Below, in pieces: positions 5,969 to 7,112 of a DNA stretch of 7,112 nucleotides. The stretch spans positions 1 through 7,112 of the forward strand of contig DAOUWH010000074.1 in the NCBI GenBank assembly GCA_030667205.1, read 5' to 3'. The notes under the pieces were generated by a model. That model was not told the origin of the DNA and did not search any database. It saw only the letters and a program-made list of their open reading frames with translations. Numbering within the stretch: the stretch's first letter is position 1; each line of letters begins with the position of its first letter. The stretch is from Nitrospirota bacterium (lineage in GTDB: Bacteria; Nitrospirota; Thermodesulfovibrionia; Thermodesulfovibrionales; JdFR-86). Both the position numbers and the translations under genes were made by a program.

Positions 5969-7112
5969 ATGGCTAAGTTCGATTTCGATATAGGTGTCTT
6001 AGGCGCCGGCGCCGCCGGCCTTACGGTCACGGCGGGGGGCGCGCAGCTCGGCGCAAAGACCCTGCTTATAGAGAAGGACGACAAACTCGGCGGCGACTGC
6101 CTGCACTACGGGTGCGTGCCGAGCAAGACGCTTATCAGGACCGCGCACATCTACCACTTCATGAAGAACGCCGCAAGGTTCGGCCTCCCCAGGGTAGAGG
6201 TAAAACCCGTTGACTACCGCGACGTGGCCCGGAGGATACAGTCCGTCATCAGTACCATTCAGGAGCACGACTCAAAGGAGCGCTTCTGCGGGCTGGGCGC
6301 GCAGGTGGAGTTTGGGGACCCCGTTTTCACCGACGAGCATAGCGTGAAACTCAATGAAAGGTCATATTCCGCGAAGAACTGGCTCATCTCCACCGGCTCC
6401 TCCCCGGCGGTACCGCCCATTGAGGGGCTTGACAGCACCCCCTTCATCACCAACAGGGATGTCTTCTCTCTGGACAGTCTTCCGAAGTCCATGATAGTGC
6501 TCGGCGCGGGCCCCATATCCACCGAGATGTCGCAGGCCTTCACGCGTCTTGGCACAAAGGTCATGGTGGTGCAGCGAAGCGGCCAGATCCTCGGCAAAGA
6601 GGACAAGGACATGGCCGACATCGTGATGGAGGTTTTAACATCCGAGGGTGTGGAGTACTACCTTAATGCGCAGGCTCTAAAGGCAAGGGACCTCGGCGCC
6701 GAACGGGAACTCATCATAAAGCAGGGCGGCAAGGTGATAAGCCTGAGAGCGGAGAAAATACTTGTCGCCGTAGGAAGAGAGGGCAATCACCTCAACCTCG
6801 GTCTTGAGGGCATAGGTGTTGAGTCTGACAGAAAGGGCATCAAGGTGGACAAGAGGCTCAGGACAAAGCAAAAGCACATCTACGCCGCCGGAGACGCCAC
6901 GGGGCAGTATCTCTTCACCCATGCCGCGGGCTACGAAGGGGGCATCGTCATCAGCAACGCCATCTTCCACCTGCCGAGGCGCACGGACTATACCTTGCTG
7001 CCCTGGTGCACCTACACAGACCCCGAGCTTGCGAGCATCGGCATGAACGAAAAGCGCGCTCAGGAAGCGGGCATCGAATACAAAGTATGGACCGAGGATT
7101 TCAAGGGCAACG
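5969..7112 (+). CDS. FAD-dependent pyridine nucleotide-disulfide oxidoreductase, mercuric reductase / Lpd-like (runs off right edge)
   Basis: The first 381 residues of a class I flavoprotein disulfide reductase. Seen in order: FAD-binding GAGAAG (12-17) ending in the acidic residue of LLIEK; the redox-active pair in GGDCLHYGCVPSK (Cys44, Cys49); a second dinucleotide fold GAGPIS (179-184); VAVGREGN (267-274); the FAD ribityl motif AAGDATG (306-312); and the start of the interface domain at YTDPELASIG (349-358). Family members are about 460-480 residues, so roughly 80-100 are missing, including the catalytic His-Glu site. Initiation is at ATG 5969 with GGAGG at 5959-5963, spaced 5 nt. The window shows no N-terminal HMA domain and no other mer gene, so mercury reduction is not supported. 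The CLHYGC form rather than CLNVGC argues against ordinary lipoamide dehydrogenase. Probably co-transcribed with the TVP38 gene; substrate unknown. Confidence 0.9.
   Translation, partial: MAKFDFDIGVLGAGAAGLTVTAGGAQLGAKTLLIEKDDKLGGDCLHYGCVPSKTLIRTAHIYHFMKNAARFGLPRVEVKPVDYRDVARRIQSVISTIQEHDSKERFCGLGAQVEFGDPVFTDEHSVKLNERSYSAKNWLISTGSSPAVPPIEGLDSTPFITNRDVFSLDSLPKSMIVLGAGPISTEMSQAFTRLGTKVMVVQRSGQILGKEDKDMADIVMEVLTSEGVEYYLNAQALKARDLGAERELIIKQGGKVISLRAEKILVAVGREGNHLNLGLEGIGVESDRKGIKVDKRLRTKQKHIYAAGDATGQYLFTHAAGYEGGIVISNAIFHLPRRTDYTLLPWCTYTDPELASIGMNEKRAQEAGIEYKVWTEDFKGN

Noticed and set aside
5969..7112. Mercury resistance (merA) assignment
   Set aside because: There is no N-terminal HMA domain, no merR/merT/merP nearby, and the active-site context is CLHYGC. 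The C-terminal mercury-binding cysteines cannot be seen because the gene is cut by the window edge.

Overview
This window comes from a bacterial chromosome of moderately high GC content. The genes are closely packed. Arg AGG, Ile ATA and Lys AAG codons are common, Shine-Dalgarno sites are mostly GGAGG-like, and promoters look like the housekeeping-sigma type. The paired small glycosyltransferases (TIGR04282/TIGR04283), the DUF255 thioredoxin-fold protein and the TVP38 plus flavin oxidoreductase pair together suggest a Deltaproteobacteria- or Nitrospirota-like environmental lineage. That placement is an inference and has low confidence. I see no mobile element, CRISPR array, tRNA, rRNA or phage gene.

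Layout from left to right. (1) The first two thirds of rpsB (ribosomal protein S2) lie on the minus strand and run off the left edge. The gene has a strong promoter and a structured leader of about 94 nt. (2) Divergent from it is a DUF255/YyaL/SPATA20-type protein on the plus strand, with an N-terminal thioredoxin fold (CHWC) and a long (alpha/alpha)-barrel-like part. It is preceded by an extended -10 promoter. (3) A convergent junction of about 60 nt follows. (4) Next is a two-gene minus-strand operon of GT-A fold glycosyltransferases: TIGR04283 first, then TIGR04282 (DUF2064), overlapping by GTGA. The first gene has no ATG, GTG or TTG at its N-terminus. A perfect Shine-Dalgarno instead points at an ATC codon. 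(5) A divergent intergenic region carries back-to-back promoters that appear to share one -35 element. (6) A plus-strand run then holds glk (glucokinase), a TVP38/TMEM64 (VTT) membrane protein, and a mercuric-reductase/dihydrolipoamide-dehydrogenase-like flavoprotein that runs off the right edge.

How the genes may work together. The two glycosyltransferases are translationally coupled and probably act in one pathway. The membrane protein and the flavoprotein are a recurrent pair in bacteria and may form a membrane-associated redox module of unknown substrate. Glucokinase at the head of that run would feed glucose-6-phosphate into central metabolism. The rest is standard housekeeping. I did not find a clearly new multi-gene system. 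The points most worth a second look are the apparent ATC start codon, the shared divergent promoter region, the S2 leader RNA with mutually exclusive pairings, and the altered NAD-binding glycine motif of the flavoprotein.
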